Source: Trema orientale | Lineage: Eukaryota > Streptophyta > Magnoliopsida > Rosales > Cannabaceae | Length of the DNA: 64,000 bases | NCBI GenBank assembly: GCA_002914845.1 | Contig: JXTC01000035.1 | Span: 601,324-665,323, forward strand | Direction: 5' to 3' | Shown: positions 11,842-23,778 of the stretch, one piece after another | Numbering within the stretch: the first letter of the stretch is position 1 | Layout: every line of letters starts with the position of its first letter | The notes under the pieces: model-generated | Seen by the model: the letters and a program-made list of their open reading frames with translations, nothing else | Database searches by the model: none | What the model was told of the DNA's origin: nothing | Position numbers and translations under genes: made by a program

Positions 11842-13960
11842 TTTAATATAATATATGGTAGATATATATATAAATTGGTATAAATTTAGTGCACACAAAG
11901 AAAAGTTGCATAGAATTTATTCTTTTAAAGGGTTATCAGGTATTAATACGGCGATTCAAGGCCTTTTCTCAGCTCACAGCTAGCAGATGTTTTTGCGCTT
12001 TTGACAGTCAATTATGTATTATTATTTCATCACTTGAATAAAGGTTTCAGGTAAGTGAACCAAATTAATGATATGATACAACACTAAATAGAAAACTCCT
12101 ACTCCTAAATCAACGATTTTAGCCCACAAAAATAAAAAAAATATATCGTTTTTTAACAACGTATAAATGGCACTAAGTAATTGATTGAATTCCTTTATCA
12201 GCCGAATTCATGGCAGGGGTGTGACATAAAAAACGTTTTTTTTTTCTTCAATTAAAAAAATAATCAGAGCTCATGTTGAACTCATTGATGATATATATAT
12301 GTATAGCCGTTATATTCTTTTTTTTTTTTTTTCCTTTGCATCAAATTTAGTTTGATCAGTGAAAAGTACGCTTAATTTCAAACACCCAACGATATATACC
12401 CAGGTTCACTTCATATCACTTTCCTAGCTTTCTTCTACGTACCTTGAGTTCCCAAATAACTTTCTTATGCTCTTTTTTTTTCTGAAATAATAATCTTTAA
12501 ACTAATTATCCAATATTCGTTCACAAAGGGCCACTTTGCGTTTTTTTTTTTTTTTAAAAGAGATGATTACTAAGTAATAGCAAGAAATTAAACAGATGTT
12601 TAGAAATTAAGAAATAATAACAAAAGTTTACAGTACAGCGAATATTATCTTAATTAACTTGCGAATTAAACAATAGTCGACTTGCAAATATAAATATATA
12701 TGTACAATAGCGATGTTTATGTTAAATTTTAAAAAAAAAAATTGTGAAAATTATGGAAGAATTAGGAGGCGTTTAGGCTTTAGCAATATTGTAACTTAAA
12801 AACACTTTCACGTTTAAAACGATAAATTATTCTCTATTATATTCTCTTACAACAGTTTTTATAAACAAAGTAAAGAAAACAAAAATATGAGGGTACACGG
12901 CCAAAATGTGTTGTTTTTCTCATTCTTTTTTTTTCTTCCACTGTCTCATCTTTCATCACTTTCCCACTTTCTATCCCCTCATTCTTTTACTCATCGCCAT
13001 TTTTTCTCGACTTTCTCTCTTCAATTTTTTTCACTATGCCGGGAGCTTAAGAAAAGTATGTAAACACTTTTTTCTTACCCTCATCTATTTGGTATTGCCA
13101 TCCTAGTTCCAGCAACATTTGAATACCCCACGGGAAGTCATCAATGTGTGAAAAGAAGAGAAAAAGAAGAAGATCCACATTTTTCATAAGCTAAAAGTTA
13201 TAATAACGCGGCACGATCATGTAGATTTCTGGCCTTTTTTTATGTGTCACGCCAATTGCAGTAACACCCTTAGATTGACCCCATTCTTATTATATTTATA
13301 TATACTCTCAATCCTTTTACCAACCGGCAATCACAAATGAATAAGGACCCCCCCAATCCATGAGCCAACCACAACTGAATTTCGAAAAAAGCTTTTGATC
13401 ATATATATCCACATACTAGAGTAGTACTCTAACAAAATGTTTGCTTTCTCATACGGTGCATGCTACGTATAGCCCTTTGAAATAGCCAAAAGATCGAATC
13501 TACGTATGCATATACTTTAGTCCTATCCTATGAGCTTTTTTTTTTTTTTTTTGTCTTTTTCACCTAAAAGAAGAGAGTAACATTGCCAAATAATTGTGAG
13601 CTCAACATATTTGTGTTTAACACATTAAAATGATATATAATCTGACGGCCATAGTAGAAAGACTCAAAATCTAAAAGAAATCTTGACCGAAATTTACGAG
13701 TCCAACACAAATATGCACGATGAGCTTTGTCCATCGTTGGTACAAACCTTCTATTTATATAGTGCTAGTATGACTTACACGTGACATACCTAATTGTGGT
13801 TGTTAACATTCTGCAAAGTAGAAATATTCCCTATGTATTAAGCATTTTTTAAGCATGAACGGAAATTGGAAAACACGTTTTTGACTCCCAAGCGTAATTA
13901 ATGGTTATGGTTGCTTCAAAACGTAGGAACTAGTTCCCTCAAAAAAAAAAAAAAAAAAAA
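11842..13960. other. AT-rich spacer
   Basis: No supported gene. It contains T-runs (12320-12332, 12541-12555, 13538-13552) and low-complexity AT sequence. I see nothing else with structure. Confidence 0.45.
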
Positions 13961-13961
13961 N
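13961..13961. other. Single N after a 20-base A run
   Basis: One N at the end of an A homopolymer, immediately before the SINE-like sequence. It may be an uncalled base or a placeholder gap. Confidence 0.9.
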
Positions 13962-13962
13962 C

Positions 13963-14110
13963 AACTGGGGTTAGCTCAGTTGGTCCAAGGTTTGAGGGTT
14001 GTGTGTGTGTGTTTGGGGGGGTCAGGGGTTCAAACCTTGGTAGTGTGTGTGTGTGTCATTTTTCTTTAATTTGTAGTAAGTGGTGGTCATTAGTTAAGCC
14101 CCACTTTTAA
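13963..14110 (+). mobile_element. tRNA-derived SINE-like element
   Basis: The sequence has an internal Pol III promoter layout. An A-box-like TTAGCTCAGTTGG lies near 13970-13982 and a B-box-like GGTTCAAACCTTGG near 14027-14040, with a GT-rich stretch between and after them. The spacing and order are those of a tRNA head followed by an unrelated body ending in an A-rich tail (about 14108-14120). It cannot fold as a functional tRNA, because no anticodon stem or matching acceptor stem is present. Left boundary uncertain because of the N and A-run. Confidence 0.6.
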
Positions 14111-16320
14111 AAAAAAAAATAATAATAAAATAAAATATTATTCATCTTTTGGTAAAGACTAAAGAGGTTAAACATATAGGCCAGTTTAGGACATAATTAT
14201 GAGAATCTTAATTTCTCGTTCTTCCGTGGTGATTAGTACGTGTGTAAGGCGCGTGGAAGGGAGAGATTTAACTTTTCGAACTCTCTTTTTTTTATTTAAT
14301 AGATGGAAAATATCATTAGCTGGTTTGAGACATAATCATTGGGAAGGAAGGCTTCTACTTCCTTTTCGTTTATGTTCATTTTTTGAGTAATAGTCAAGCA
14401 AGAACCATTGCATGCAGCTCTGCCTGATACCGATCTCACACACATAATTAAAAGCGGTTAAGATATGACTATAAAGTATAAAATAAGGTCCTACTAATCT
14501 CTTCTTAAATTTTCAAATATATAATAATAATTTTCATTTAAATAAAGGGTGAGGATTTAAAAATCTTAAATATCGAATCAAAGATAAATTGGACGTGGCT
14601 ACTAATCAGACTAATTACCCCGCTATCACTAAATATATAATAACAAATTCACATTTTATCTTAACAAATAAAAACAAAAAACAAAATGATAGGTAAGTGT
14701 TGCATATTCATATATATGGGAAGATGAAGGCTGGGAAGTGGACAAGTGCACATGAAGTTGGTACAAGTTAAAATCACTAACGTATTGGTCTCGATGATAT
14801 CTCGTTACCCAATTGGCGATAATTTATGTTGTTAAGTAAGCCAGTGTAAAGAGGATATATCTAATAATTTTTAATTGCTTATGGGTTCCTAGAACATACG
14901 ATATACTTTGTGATAAGTGCTTCTTCTGAAGACTTATCAGTAAAAAGTAGTATTTTTTAAAAAAATTAGAAACAAAAGAGAAAGCTTCTTCTACAAGAGA
15001 TATATGGTATGACATGCGAGAAGAAAAGGGATTGACTTTAAAATTCCCTTTCAAGGATTTGAATATGTATAATATTGTTTATATAAGAAAATGGACACTC
15101 TTTTTTTTCTTGTATACATATGCCTTTCCTAGTATTCGGAATTGCTATAGATGACATTCTCGGTCCAATTATAATTTGTTTTCAACTTAATTCGTATTTT
15201 TCTTATTAAAAAATCTGCCTCTTATGTACCCAAACAGACTTTGGTTTGACGCTTTATTTTCTAAAACGTAGAGTGTTCTGGATCTTATTCCTTTTTCATT
15301 AGATTCTTAATTTATACTTTCCACTATTGGTTGTGCAAACGGTCAAGCGTTCGATTCCATATATAAAAATATATTAAAAGGATTTCCAATAATTGTTTGC
15401 AAAATGTTTTCAAATGTATTACCGAAATATTAGAACAACTTCATCTATCCTTCTAATATACAGATCACCTGAATTCAAAATAATTCAAACTCACTTTACC
15501 CCATAATCAGATAATTGAACAAAATTAATAAATACATCAAAATGGTTTTGATAAAAGAAAAAAAAATTGTCCCATGAAAAAAAAAAGAAAAAAAACAAAT
15601 GAAAATTTGTACCTAGCCAAACTCCAAGACAGTACATGTTCCTTTTAAATGGTCACTAGTCATTAGCCAACTCTCACAATTGAAGCTAGGCGTAAGCCAA
15701 TTAATTATGCTTGCCCCTAAACCGACATATTATTAAATCTCTTTAGAACTTTTTGGTGAAACATTTTTTACTCTACATACACTTTTGCTTTGCGGCACTA
15801 AATGACATTGCAATTGAAATTGAAATTATATAGTCTCGCTTTTATTTATTTTTTCATTTTTTATTTTTTTGTAAAATAATTATGCCCCGCATTTATTAAG
15901 TTGCTTATTTTTCGAGTTCACACTTGATATAGCTAGTCATAGACCTGAACAATAAAATAAATCAAAAAAATCCAAAGAAAAAAAAAAAGATGGAGATTTA
16001 GAGGCTCAGATTCACACTTGAGTGGGCCACAAATTTATAGCCAATCAGGCGGCCGCCATGACCGCAAATTACGCTATTGCTCTGGTGTGTGTGTGGGTGT
16101 GGGGCAAACAGAATGCCACGCTTGCTGGATTAGAGATTTTCAATACACAATAATTATAAATAAGGAAAAAGGTAGAGCTTATACATTTGTATTGGACTTA
16201 ATTAATATAGATACACTCTTTAACAGAAAAGGCTATTACATCGCAAAAATCTCAACAAAACTCCACTCAACAGTCAACTCTCCTTCCCTGATTTTACTAG
16301 GAGAGATATTTAAACAAATA

Positions 16321-16354
<34 letters not shown>

Positions 16355-16379
16355 CTAATAAAAAAAAAGGAAGATAATT
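14111..16379. other. AT-rich spacer 3' of the CRF gene
   Basis: No supported gene. A (TAA)n/(ATA)n microsatellite occurs at 16322-16352. The CRF stop is at 16498, so the final 100-200 bases probably include its 3' UTR and polyadenylation region on the minus strand. Confidence 0.45.
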
Positions 16380-16497
16380 TATTTTTTTATTTTGAAAATT
16401 TGGTAGCTGCAGCCTGAACAAAATCTGCCGAGAAATCGGCAAGGCAACGGCGGCAACACACTCGGTCCAATGACAGTGCCTCTGCCACAGTGGCTCA

Positions 16498-17670
16498 TCA
16501 GAGGACCACAAGAGGGTCGGAACCCAACAAAATATCCCGAAACAGATCGTCCCCTTGGCACGTCGACTCCCCTCCCCCAGACGACATGTCGTACGACGAA
16601 GGAGGAGGCTCCAAAAACATGTCGCTGAAGTCCTCCTTCACTATGTAGTCCGGCAACGGCGGAAACGCCGCCACGGCCTCGGCGAGGGCCGCGCAGCCGC
16701 CGTCGTCGTCCAAGAAAAACGACGGGTCGAAGAGTGTCGTCGATTCGGGGGACTGGAAACTGAAGAAGAAGTCGTCCTGGAACGGAGGGAAGTCCAACGA
16801 CAAGTGATCCCCCAAATCGTCTGGCAAATTCGTCGTCGTTGTCTCGTCTTGGCACTCTTGGGGTACACCCACTACTACTACTACCTCTTCTGCTTCTTGT
16901 TTGAGTGGTCGCGAGAGTGCTTCGGGCTCTTGTAGGGGCTTCTGGGCTTCGCCTTCTAATTCGTCGTTTGAGTGGGTCCTGAAATGAAGAACAGAAGTAG
17001 GAGAAGAGAGGTTTCTAGACTCCTCGCTCGAGTCGTATCCCGAGATCGAAGCCGGTCCAGTCATCTCCTCCTGCTCTGGCTCTGGTACAGGCGTGACGAA
17101 GTTGGTCAGAGCGTCAGGGCCGCGGAGCTTAATGGCGGCGTTGTCGTACACCATGGCGGCTTCCTCCGCCGTGTCGTAAGTGCCCAGCCAGAGCCGCACT
17201 CGCCTCGCCGGATCTCGAATCTCGGCCGCCCACTTCCCCCACGGCCGTTGCCGGACGCCGCGGAACTTCTTGTTGGTGTTGGTCGGAGAAGCAGTAGTAC
17301 TAGTAGTAGTACCGTGAGGGTTGGTTTTAACGGATCGCCGGTAAGTGGGGCCCTCCACGGCGGGTCTCTTCCGGACGTTTGCGGCGAGGAGGCTGGGCTT
17401 ACAGGAGCTCGTCTCGATGTTGACTTGGTGCACGTAACGCTTCACCCTCTGGCGGCTCAAGAACTCGCCCTCTTCGTCGCTGGAGGAGTCGGTGGCGTCC
17501 GGGTCCGTGACGGATATCCGTACGACCCTCGGCGCGGCGGAGCTTGACTCGTGCTGCTGCTGCTGCGACGACGACGACGACGACTTCTTGGACGGTGGTC
17601 TGGTCAACTTTTTGGTGACGGTGCGGTGCTCCGTGCATTTTATCGGACATAGGATACTCTGCTCCATCAT
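16498..17670 (-). CDS. CRF: AP2/ERF transcription factor, cytokinin response factor (CRF) type
   Basis: Intronless 390-aa protein of ERF group VI (CRF4-like by layout). The N-terminal CRF (TEH) domain starts with [15 protein letters not shown] (residue 11), continues through [20 protein letters not shown] (48-67) and ends near [12 protein letters not shown] single AP2 domain covers about residues 135-191 ([20 protein letters not shown] start). It has the Ala and Asp typical of ERF-type, GCC-box-binding domains (WAAEIRDP). The SPTSVL motif at 223-228 is the conserved putative MAPK site of CRFs. The C-terminal half is acidic and rich in Phe, Pro and Asp, as expected for an activation region. 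CRFs interact with the cytokinin phosphorelay and act in the nucleus on development and stress responses. The start is MM at 17670. The coding region is much more GC-rich than its surroundings. Which Arabidopsis CRF it matches is not settled. Confidence 0.95.
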   Translation of the reverse strand: MMEQSILCPIKCTEHRTVTKKLTRPPSKKSSSSSSQQQQHESSSAAPRVVRISVTDPDATDSSSDEEGEFLSRQRVKRYVHQVNIETSSCKPSLLAANVRKRPAVEGPTYRRSVKTNPHGTTTSTTASPTNTNKKFRGVRQRPWGKWAAEIRDPARRVRLWLGTYDTAEEAAMVYDNAAIKLRGPDALTNFVTPVPEPEQEEMTGPASISGYDSSEESRNLSSPTSVLHFRTHSNDELEGEAQKPLQEPEALSRPLKQEAEEVVVVVGVPQECQDETTTTNLPDDLGDHLSLDFPPFQDDFFFSFQSPESTTLFDPSFFLDDDGGCAALAEAVAAFPPLPDYIVKEDFSDMFLEPPPSSYDMSSGGGESTCQGDDLFRDILLGSDPLVVL

Positions 17671-18300
17671 TTCTCAAACCAAAAAGCTTTCTCCTTCAGA
17701 TTCTCATTAACTTAATTCTTCTTTGAAAACAAAAAAAAAAAAAAAAAGAAAGAAGCGAATAAAGGAGGCAAAAGAGGGAAAAGGAAAATCGTGAAGATGA
17801 AGCTGATTCCAAAATCTGGCAAAAGGCGAAGTTTCAAAGACGAAAGTGTTAAAAATGTTGAAAGCTCTTTTTTTTTCTGGATTAATAGATTATTATCATT
17901 GGACTGAGATAAGGAGCACCCTATAGCAGGGGTAGAAAAGAAGAGGAAGTATTTGAAGATTTTCTAAAGCGAGTAAAAAAGGAGAAACCAAATAGGTAGA
18001 AAAAGGATACTGATTTAAGTACAGCAGTAGGGGTACTTACTGGGCTTGGTACAGAGAGAGAGAGAGGTAGTAGACTTTCTATGGAAAATAAAGAAGAACA
18101 AAAATCTTCGGATCAAAATATGAATCCACAGAGTTATAGAGGAATAACTCTAACAAGTGTAGGAATGGGAGAGAGTTTAGTGCGTGACAGTTAGAGAGAG
18201 AGAGAGAGAGAGCAAAGCAAAATAAAAAGTTTCAGAGTTTGAGGTGCGAAATGCCGAAATCGCAGTTTTATAGGATCCCAAACAGCCGAAATTAGAAAAA
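17671..18300 (-). promoter_or_regulatory. 5' leader and proximal promoter of the CRF gene
   Basis: On the minus strand this region is CT-rich, with GA/CT microsatellites at about 18053-18066 and 18193-18212. Such tracts are common in plant 5' UTRs and core promoters. There is an A-run at 17730-17746 on the plus strand. No ATG-initiated upstream ORF overlaps the CRF start; the nearest out-of-frame frame begins with TTG. Confidence 0.45.
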
Positions 18301-18469
18301 CTCGGTACAACAGTATTTACTGTTTTCTATTTTTTTCCCAACAAATAATTAAAAAATTTTTGAAAAGAAAAAAAATTTTAAAAAAAAAAAAAGAAAAGGG
18401 GGGGAAAAAATAAATGCTCAAGTGGAAAAATATCTTAATAAAGATGGTTAAATTTTGTAAGCAGGTCAT

Positions 18470-18690
18470 ATCAATAGCCGGTCGGGGTCGGTCCGAAGAT
18501 CCCGGTGGCGATAAAATGCGGACCGCCGCATCCTGATGATGGTTTCGGATTTTGACACGTAAATTAACTGGTGGTGGGTCCAACTCAGACTTTGGCCCAA
18601 TGAGGAACAACATCATAAGGGGGCTTAGTCAGGATATGATTCATCTCGAACTCCGTAATGGCTGTCACGTGAGGCCAAGATACCCGGCTC
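18470..18690 (-). promoter_or_regulatory. GC-richer distal promoter segment of the CRF gene
   Basis: About 0.8-1.0 kb upstream of the CRF ATG the composition becomes GC-richer. The segment contains GTCACGTGAG with a CACGTG core at 18666-18671, CGGACCGCCGC and several CCGGT motifs. Assigning it to CRF regulation is inference from position. Confidence 0.35.
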
Positions 18691-18693
18691 TGG

Positions 18694-19010
18694 TTAATTA
18701 GCCGGTCAAATTTATTTATTTGACCATGTAAAAAGGGTCCACCGAGTTTCTTTTTTTTTTTTTTCCCTCTGAGTTAATTAGCCGGTCAAATTTATTACTT
18801 TTCATCCCGCACCTCTTATTTTTTCTGGGAGAAATCTTAGCCATACGTATTAAGCAGCTCGTGGTAAGGTTCACCGAGTTAATTGCTCTGCTTTTGTTTC
18901 CTTAAGTCCGCCACCAAATGACTAATAAGCAAGAGCAAAAGTCCACCGAGTTAATTGCTCTGCTTTGTTCCCTTAAGTCCACCAACCAAATGACTAATAG
19001 GCAAGAGCAA
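18694..19010 (+). repeat. Short direct repeats (72-bp unit and a 25-bp unit)
   Basis: A 72-bp unit beginning GTTCACCGAGTTAATTGCTC is present twice in tandem (18869-18940, 18941-19010) with few differences. A separate GTTAATTAGCCGGTCAAATT block appears at about 18695 and 18774. A GGTCCACCGAGTT fragment at about 18736 links the two groups. Confidence 0.85.
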
Positions 19011-19368
19011 TAATAATACCTAGGCGAGGGTATTCCGGTCATTTTTTCACCAAGTGTGTAACAATTCAGTCTGTGCCGTCTTTGTGGGTACTGGGCAATA
19101 AGTTAAATAAGTTCTCTTTTCTTTTTTTTTTTCTTTTTTCAAATTGGATTTTTTTTATTGGTTTAAAGTTTAAATATTTACCTTTTGCAATTACAGCCAT
19201 ATAACTAACGTGGCGGGCAACCTAGAATTCGCCGCCATTTATAATTCGGTTTTGTACGGTCTCTGGGTTTTTTCTGTTCTAGTTGTTCCTCCTACCGAGA
19301 TATGCTAATATCACGCGCTTTTTACTCAACCACGGTAAACCGGTTACTTTCAAAAATACATAGATTTA

Positions 19369-19680
19369 AGGGCCGTTTGTTTCGCCTATTCCATTCCAAT
19401 GGAATGGAAAATCCATTTGAATGGGTGTTTGTTTCAACAATTCTAAATTTTCCATTCAAATGGTCTTTTGGAATGAGTGTTTGTTTCGACAATTTAGTTT
19501 TTCCATTCAAATGGTTCATCAGTCACATCAACTATTTGAATGGATTTTTGTGTCTTGGATGAGAATGGAGGGAAAGAGTGTTTTTGAATGGTCCATTCCA
19601 ATACTCCCATTCTAATTATAACCCATTCCACAATTTTCATTCAAATACACACATTCAAATGGGCGAACCAAACGGGGCCT
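19369..19680. mobile_element. MITE with GGGCCGTTTGTTTCGCC ends
   Basis: About 312-bp element. The left end AGGGCCGTTTGTTTCGCC matches the reverse complement of the right end, GGCCCCGTTTGGTTCGCCC. The interior is an imperfect foldback made of repeated CCATTCAAATGG/CCATTCCAATGG blocks. No exact target duplication is visible (left flank ends TTTA, right flank starts TATA), so PIF/Harbinger or hAT origin is undecided. Confidence 0.75.
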
Positions 19681-21503
19681 TATATATCATCAATTTTGTT
19701 TCTTATTATCTAATCTATTAATCAAATTTTAAAACATTTTGATAAAAATTTTAATAAAAAAATTATTACTTTTTGGATAATTGTCCGTTAATATTTATTA
19801 GAAGAGGGCATGAGTTAATAAAATAAAACAAAATTTGAATTTTGAACAACAACAAAATTTGACTGAAAAGTTCTTTTTTTTTTTTTTTTTGAAAGGGATT
19901 GTAAAAGTTTTTATAATAAGATAAACTAGAGATTTTTTCCAATTCGAACAAATAGAATACAGTAAATATATGGAAATTAGTAAATTTCCTCTCATTAGAC
20001 AGCTCCCCTCCACCCCAACTTCCGTGCGGTTAAGAAGTTTAGTGTCGTTTTGATGTAGTAAGAAATCATAAAAGGTTTTCACAAATTCAGATACCTAATT
20101 AAGAATAACCAAAAGAAGGATCCACATTTAATTATGCAGATTCACTTTATTATTCTTCTTTGAGAAACGTATTTACTTTTTCCGTTTTGTGTTAAAAGGA
20201 AGTGTCTTCTTTAAAATTTCTGAAAATATTATTGTGTAGTTTAACGTAGTAATATTTCTTATTTATCAGAATGACAGAACTTTTCCAAGTTGATTACCTA
20301 TTATATATACACGTGCATGCACACCTGAACGTGCTCAAAAAATTTACTTATATAGTGTATGTATCCTTTATTATTTATATTCATATGGTGAATTATTTTT
20401 CGTAATAATGTGTTTATTTGTTTCTTTTAGCTAATGATTTTTCGTATGTGGTTTTGTAACAACAACAATAACAACAAAATAAAATAAAATAAAATAAAAT
20501 AAAAAGAAAAAAGAGTTGACACAGCTCTCTAAAGTCTAAACAACTAATTAATTAGTGGTACAAATAACAAATAATTAGTAAATAAACGGAGGTGGAATTC
20601 GTTGTCCATATATACATGCATATATACATATATGCCAATACATTATACGTACTTATGGTAGCAAATCCTTTTTGTAATTGGCTTGTTTAAGTTTGTTTTG
20701 TTCTATCATTAACGATTGAGTTATTCAGTACATTTTTTGTCACTGTATTATTACTCTTTAGTCTCTACATATACGTATGCTGCCGAAAAGCTCCAAGAGC
20801 TAAGGAACTATATAAAAAATTAAAAATGGATCCTTATAATTAAAAACAGTATTTTCCGATAATTTCTTGCCTGTCATGATGAAGATGACTTAGTATCAAA
20901 TATTTGACCAAATTATTGTTTTTCTTCCTTTTTCCAATATTGTTTTTTCTCGGAAGAATATGGATTATTCACTTTGCAAAATCGGCTGATGATGGCTTAG
21001 CTAGACCGGCCCCGATTTGGTATTGCTTAATTAGTGAAATTAAACAATAATCAAACTTTGGGCTTAAAACGCTATATCAAACAAAGAAGCCGACTTCTTT
21101 GTTTCTGAAATTGACTTTAAATTTTAGAAAAGCACAGAAATGCACTGAGTTTATACATGTTGCTCGCTGACCTGGCTTCATAAGGTCCAGCTATGCACAG
21201 TGTCTTTTATGTGTCACCAAATGATTGATTGTTAGACCCTCACGATCACAGTTTGGTAAAGGTTCTGTTTGACATGAAAAAAAAAGTAGAATATGCCGAT
21301 TGGGAATTTCGAATAGTGGACTCTTCATTTATTTATCAATGTTTTTGGGTGTACTTAATTGGCACTTCTGTGTGTTTAAGTCCAAAAAAACCTTTTAACC
21401 TTCCTTTTATATTGCTGCAACGTGTACAGAGAATCATCGTTAAAATTTGCATGATTGAAGTATGTTAGGTCAGTAGCATGGTGCCTCTAATTGATTAAAA
21501 TCA
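19681..21503. other. AT-rich spacer
   Basis: No supported gene. It includes a T-run at 19873-19890 and a short (AAAAT)n array at 20477-20500. Confidence 0.45.
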
Positions 21504-21718
21504 TTAATTAGTATGAATCTTATATGTATTCTATCGTAAGATTTATATTGTTAATTAGTATGAATCTCATATGCATTCTATCATAAGATTTACATCAATA
21601 GACAGTCTTAATTAGTACTATAGCAAAATTATTGTTAATTAGTATGAATCTCATATGCATTTTATCATAAAATTTACACCAATAGACGGTCTTAATTAGT
21701 ACTATAGCAAAATTTAAA
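21504..21718 (+). repeat. 84-bp tandem repeat, 2.5 copies
   Basis: A unit starting TTAATTAGTATGAATCT is seen as a partial copy (21504-21550) and two full copies (21551-21634, 21635-21718). The full copies share the TTAATTAGTACTATAGCAAAA segment and differ at only a few positions. Confidence 0.9.
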
Positions 21719-22423
21719 TAAGACTTTGAACATTATAGTAAACTAAAATTTATCAACTGTATTCACTAAAAGTCCGGTTTTGAAAAAATTAGAAGTATGG
21801 TACGTGTACGGTGTACTATGTATGTACGAGTACTCATAGCATCGCACGCTTTAGTTTGCAGGGTCATATATACATATATGTTGAAAGAGAGACTAAATTT
21901 AATGGAGCTAATTATGAAGGAGACGGCTTCACATGATTGTGTGCTCTAAGTCGTCCGACCACTTGGTACAGTTTGTCACATGAAGGAATTCTTGATTCGG
22001 AACACATCTCTAGGACAGACTACGACTCTGGGACTGTTCTGTAATACTGCTGTGTGATATAACTAACTGATAAGCTCATGTGGGCGACTTCTATCTATGG
22101 GGCCTTCCGATCGTTATGTATATTTACATATGTTATTTAGTTCTTTAGAGAATTAAATTAAATTTATATAAACTTATAATAATTGATATTATTGTGAAAG
22201 TTGAACGAGTCCCAGGGAAAATGTCTGGTTCTTAAAAGGATTTTAGGGATTTTGGCTTGTAAATAACGAGTAATTTTAAAAATTATCCACGTTATATATA
22301 TGACAATAAAGCTCACGTGACTACCATACAGTGCTAGTACTAGTACTATTAACCGACAAAAAACTAAAGACTTTTAATGCTGTTTTGCAAGAAAGAAACT
22401 AAAAATTCTTTGTAGTTATAAGC

Positions 22424-22454
<31 letters not shown>

Positions 22455-22457
22455 AAA
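21719..22457. other. AT-rich spacer ending in a long A run
   Basis: No supported gene. The A run (22430-22457) ends at an N. Confidence 0.45.
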
Positions 22458-22458
22458 N
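22458..22458. other. Single N after a long A run
   Basis: An N terminates an A homopolymer of about 28 bases directly before the repeat end described at 22459. It may be a gap placeholder. Confidence 0.9.
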
Positions 22459-22555
22459 ACGGGTCACGGGTCGGGTTCGGGTTGACATAATTTATGTATA
22501 TATTAGACTTCAACCCGACACGAACCCGACCCGTCGACACGAATTGACACCCCTA
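22459..22555. mobile_element. End fragment of a dispersed inverted-repeat element, hAT-like
   Basis: A pair of inverted blocks, ACGGGTCGGGTTCGGGTTG-type on the left and CAACCCGACACGAACCCGAC on the right, flanks a short AT spacer. The right end finishes GACACCCCTAG. Read in reverse this is CTAGGGGTGTC, resembling hAT ends that start TAGGGGTG. The left end is cut by the N. Confidence 0.5.
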
Positions 22556-23194
22556 GAGCCACCCCCTTTTTCTCTCTCTCCACCCTCTTTCTAAATACAC
22601 CCCTCTAATATTTTAAAATTTCTTTTCACATACCTTATAAATTTATGTTATGTACAAAAATACCTCTTGTTAAATATTTATCTAAATATTTCTTTTTCCA
22701 CTACTAATGCTTTACAATAAATTTGTTTTTAGATTTTTTTTCTCTTTTTAGAAATTACAACAATAATATCAATTGAGAAAATTTATGATATTTTTTATTG
22801 GTGTTTTAACTACACAACTTGTTAGTTCCTAAACTCCCAAAAAAAAAAAGTTTCTCAACGGTAGTTCCTACATTAAAAAAAAAAAAAAAAAAAAAAAAAA
22901 CTTAAAAGAAAAAAAAAATTGCTATGTAGCCAAATTAAGGGGATGCTACACGCTAATATTGATTAATTGGACTTTATGATAAAGAGTGTTGGGGGCAATG
23001 TTTTGTTTCAATATTTTGTTTTTAATTGCTTGATCAACTCGGTAATCTATCTAAGACTTTATCTCTTTGTTTGCTGGCATAAACTGATTTTGTAAATTGA
23101 ATTTAGAGAGTTATGGACTACAATTCACAGCTAAAGTCTACATGGTTTGTTGGGTTTTTTCTTTTATTTATATATATATATACACATATATATA
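22556..23194. other. AT-rich spacer with A runs
   Basis: No supported gene. There is a CT-rich block at 22566-22590 and an A run at 22875-22900. Confidence 0.45.
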
Positions 23195-23396
23195 GGCACC
23201 AATCCAATAGGTATTTTTTTTTTTTACCTATGTATAAAAATCATCACGCACGTTTTTTCATACTAAAATGTGGAGAGAGAAAAATATTAAATAATAGGTA
23301 TTTATTTTTATTATTATTTTTTTTTAACTATTCAAATTATAATAGCCGTTAGATTATCATCTAATAGCTAAAAGTAAAATTACCTATAAATAGGTT
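23195..23396 (+). mobile_element. MITE of the ACCTAYRTGTAGG family (copy B)
   Basis: Starts GGCACCAATCCAATAGG, followed by a T run and ACCTATGTATA. It ends with AGCCGTTAGATTATCATC and ACCTATAAATAGG. The same modules occur at 55611-55842 and, inverted, at 10250-10440. It lies between TA-rich tracts, so the target duplication cannot be read. Confidence 0.65.
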
Positions 23397-23743
23397 AATA
23401 TATATATAACTATAAATTAATGAAAAGTTAAGAAGAAACTTCTAATTAATTAAACACAAATTATATATATATATATATATATGCGCACGCTTGAGCAGCA
23501 TCAGAATAAAATGGATCTTGGATAAGAATTCATAATTTGGTGTCATGACGAAACAAACTTTTCGCGAAGAGATTTTATAGACCCTTTTTTCAAATATTTA
23601 AGGTTAAGTATCTAGCTAATTTCTAATAACATAATAACATTCTGGCATGGGGTAGTAGCTACTTATACATAGTATACTAAAACTGGCAGGGAAAAAAAAA
23701 AAAAGCGCTTTAATCTACATGAAAATTTTAAACTGCCTATTAT

Positions 23744-23778
<35 letters not shown>

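Noticed and set aside
13970..14040. Functional tRNA gene
   Set aside because: A- and B-box motifs are present but there is no anticodon stem or complementary acceptor stem; a SINE head fits better.
16555..17547. Plus-strand open frames of 126 and 191 codons
   Set aside because: They are antisense to the GC-rich CRF coding region, have Arg-rich compositional translations and no domain; the minus strand encodes clear CRF and AP2 domains.
17399..17677. Upstream overlapping open frame at the CRF start
   Set aside because: It begins with TTG, not ATG, and is only a shifted frame of the CRF coding sequence.
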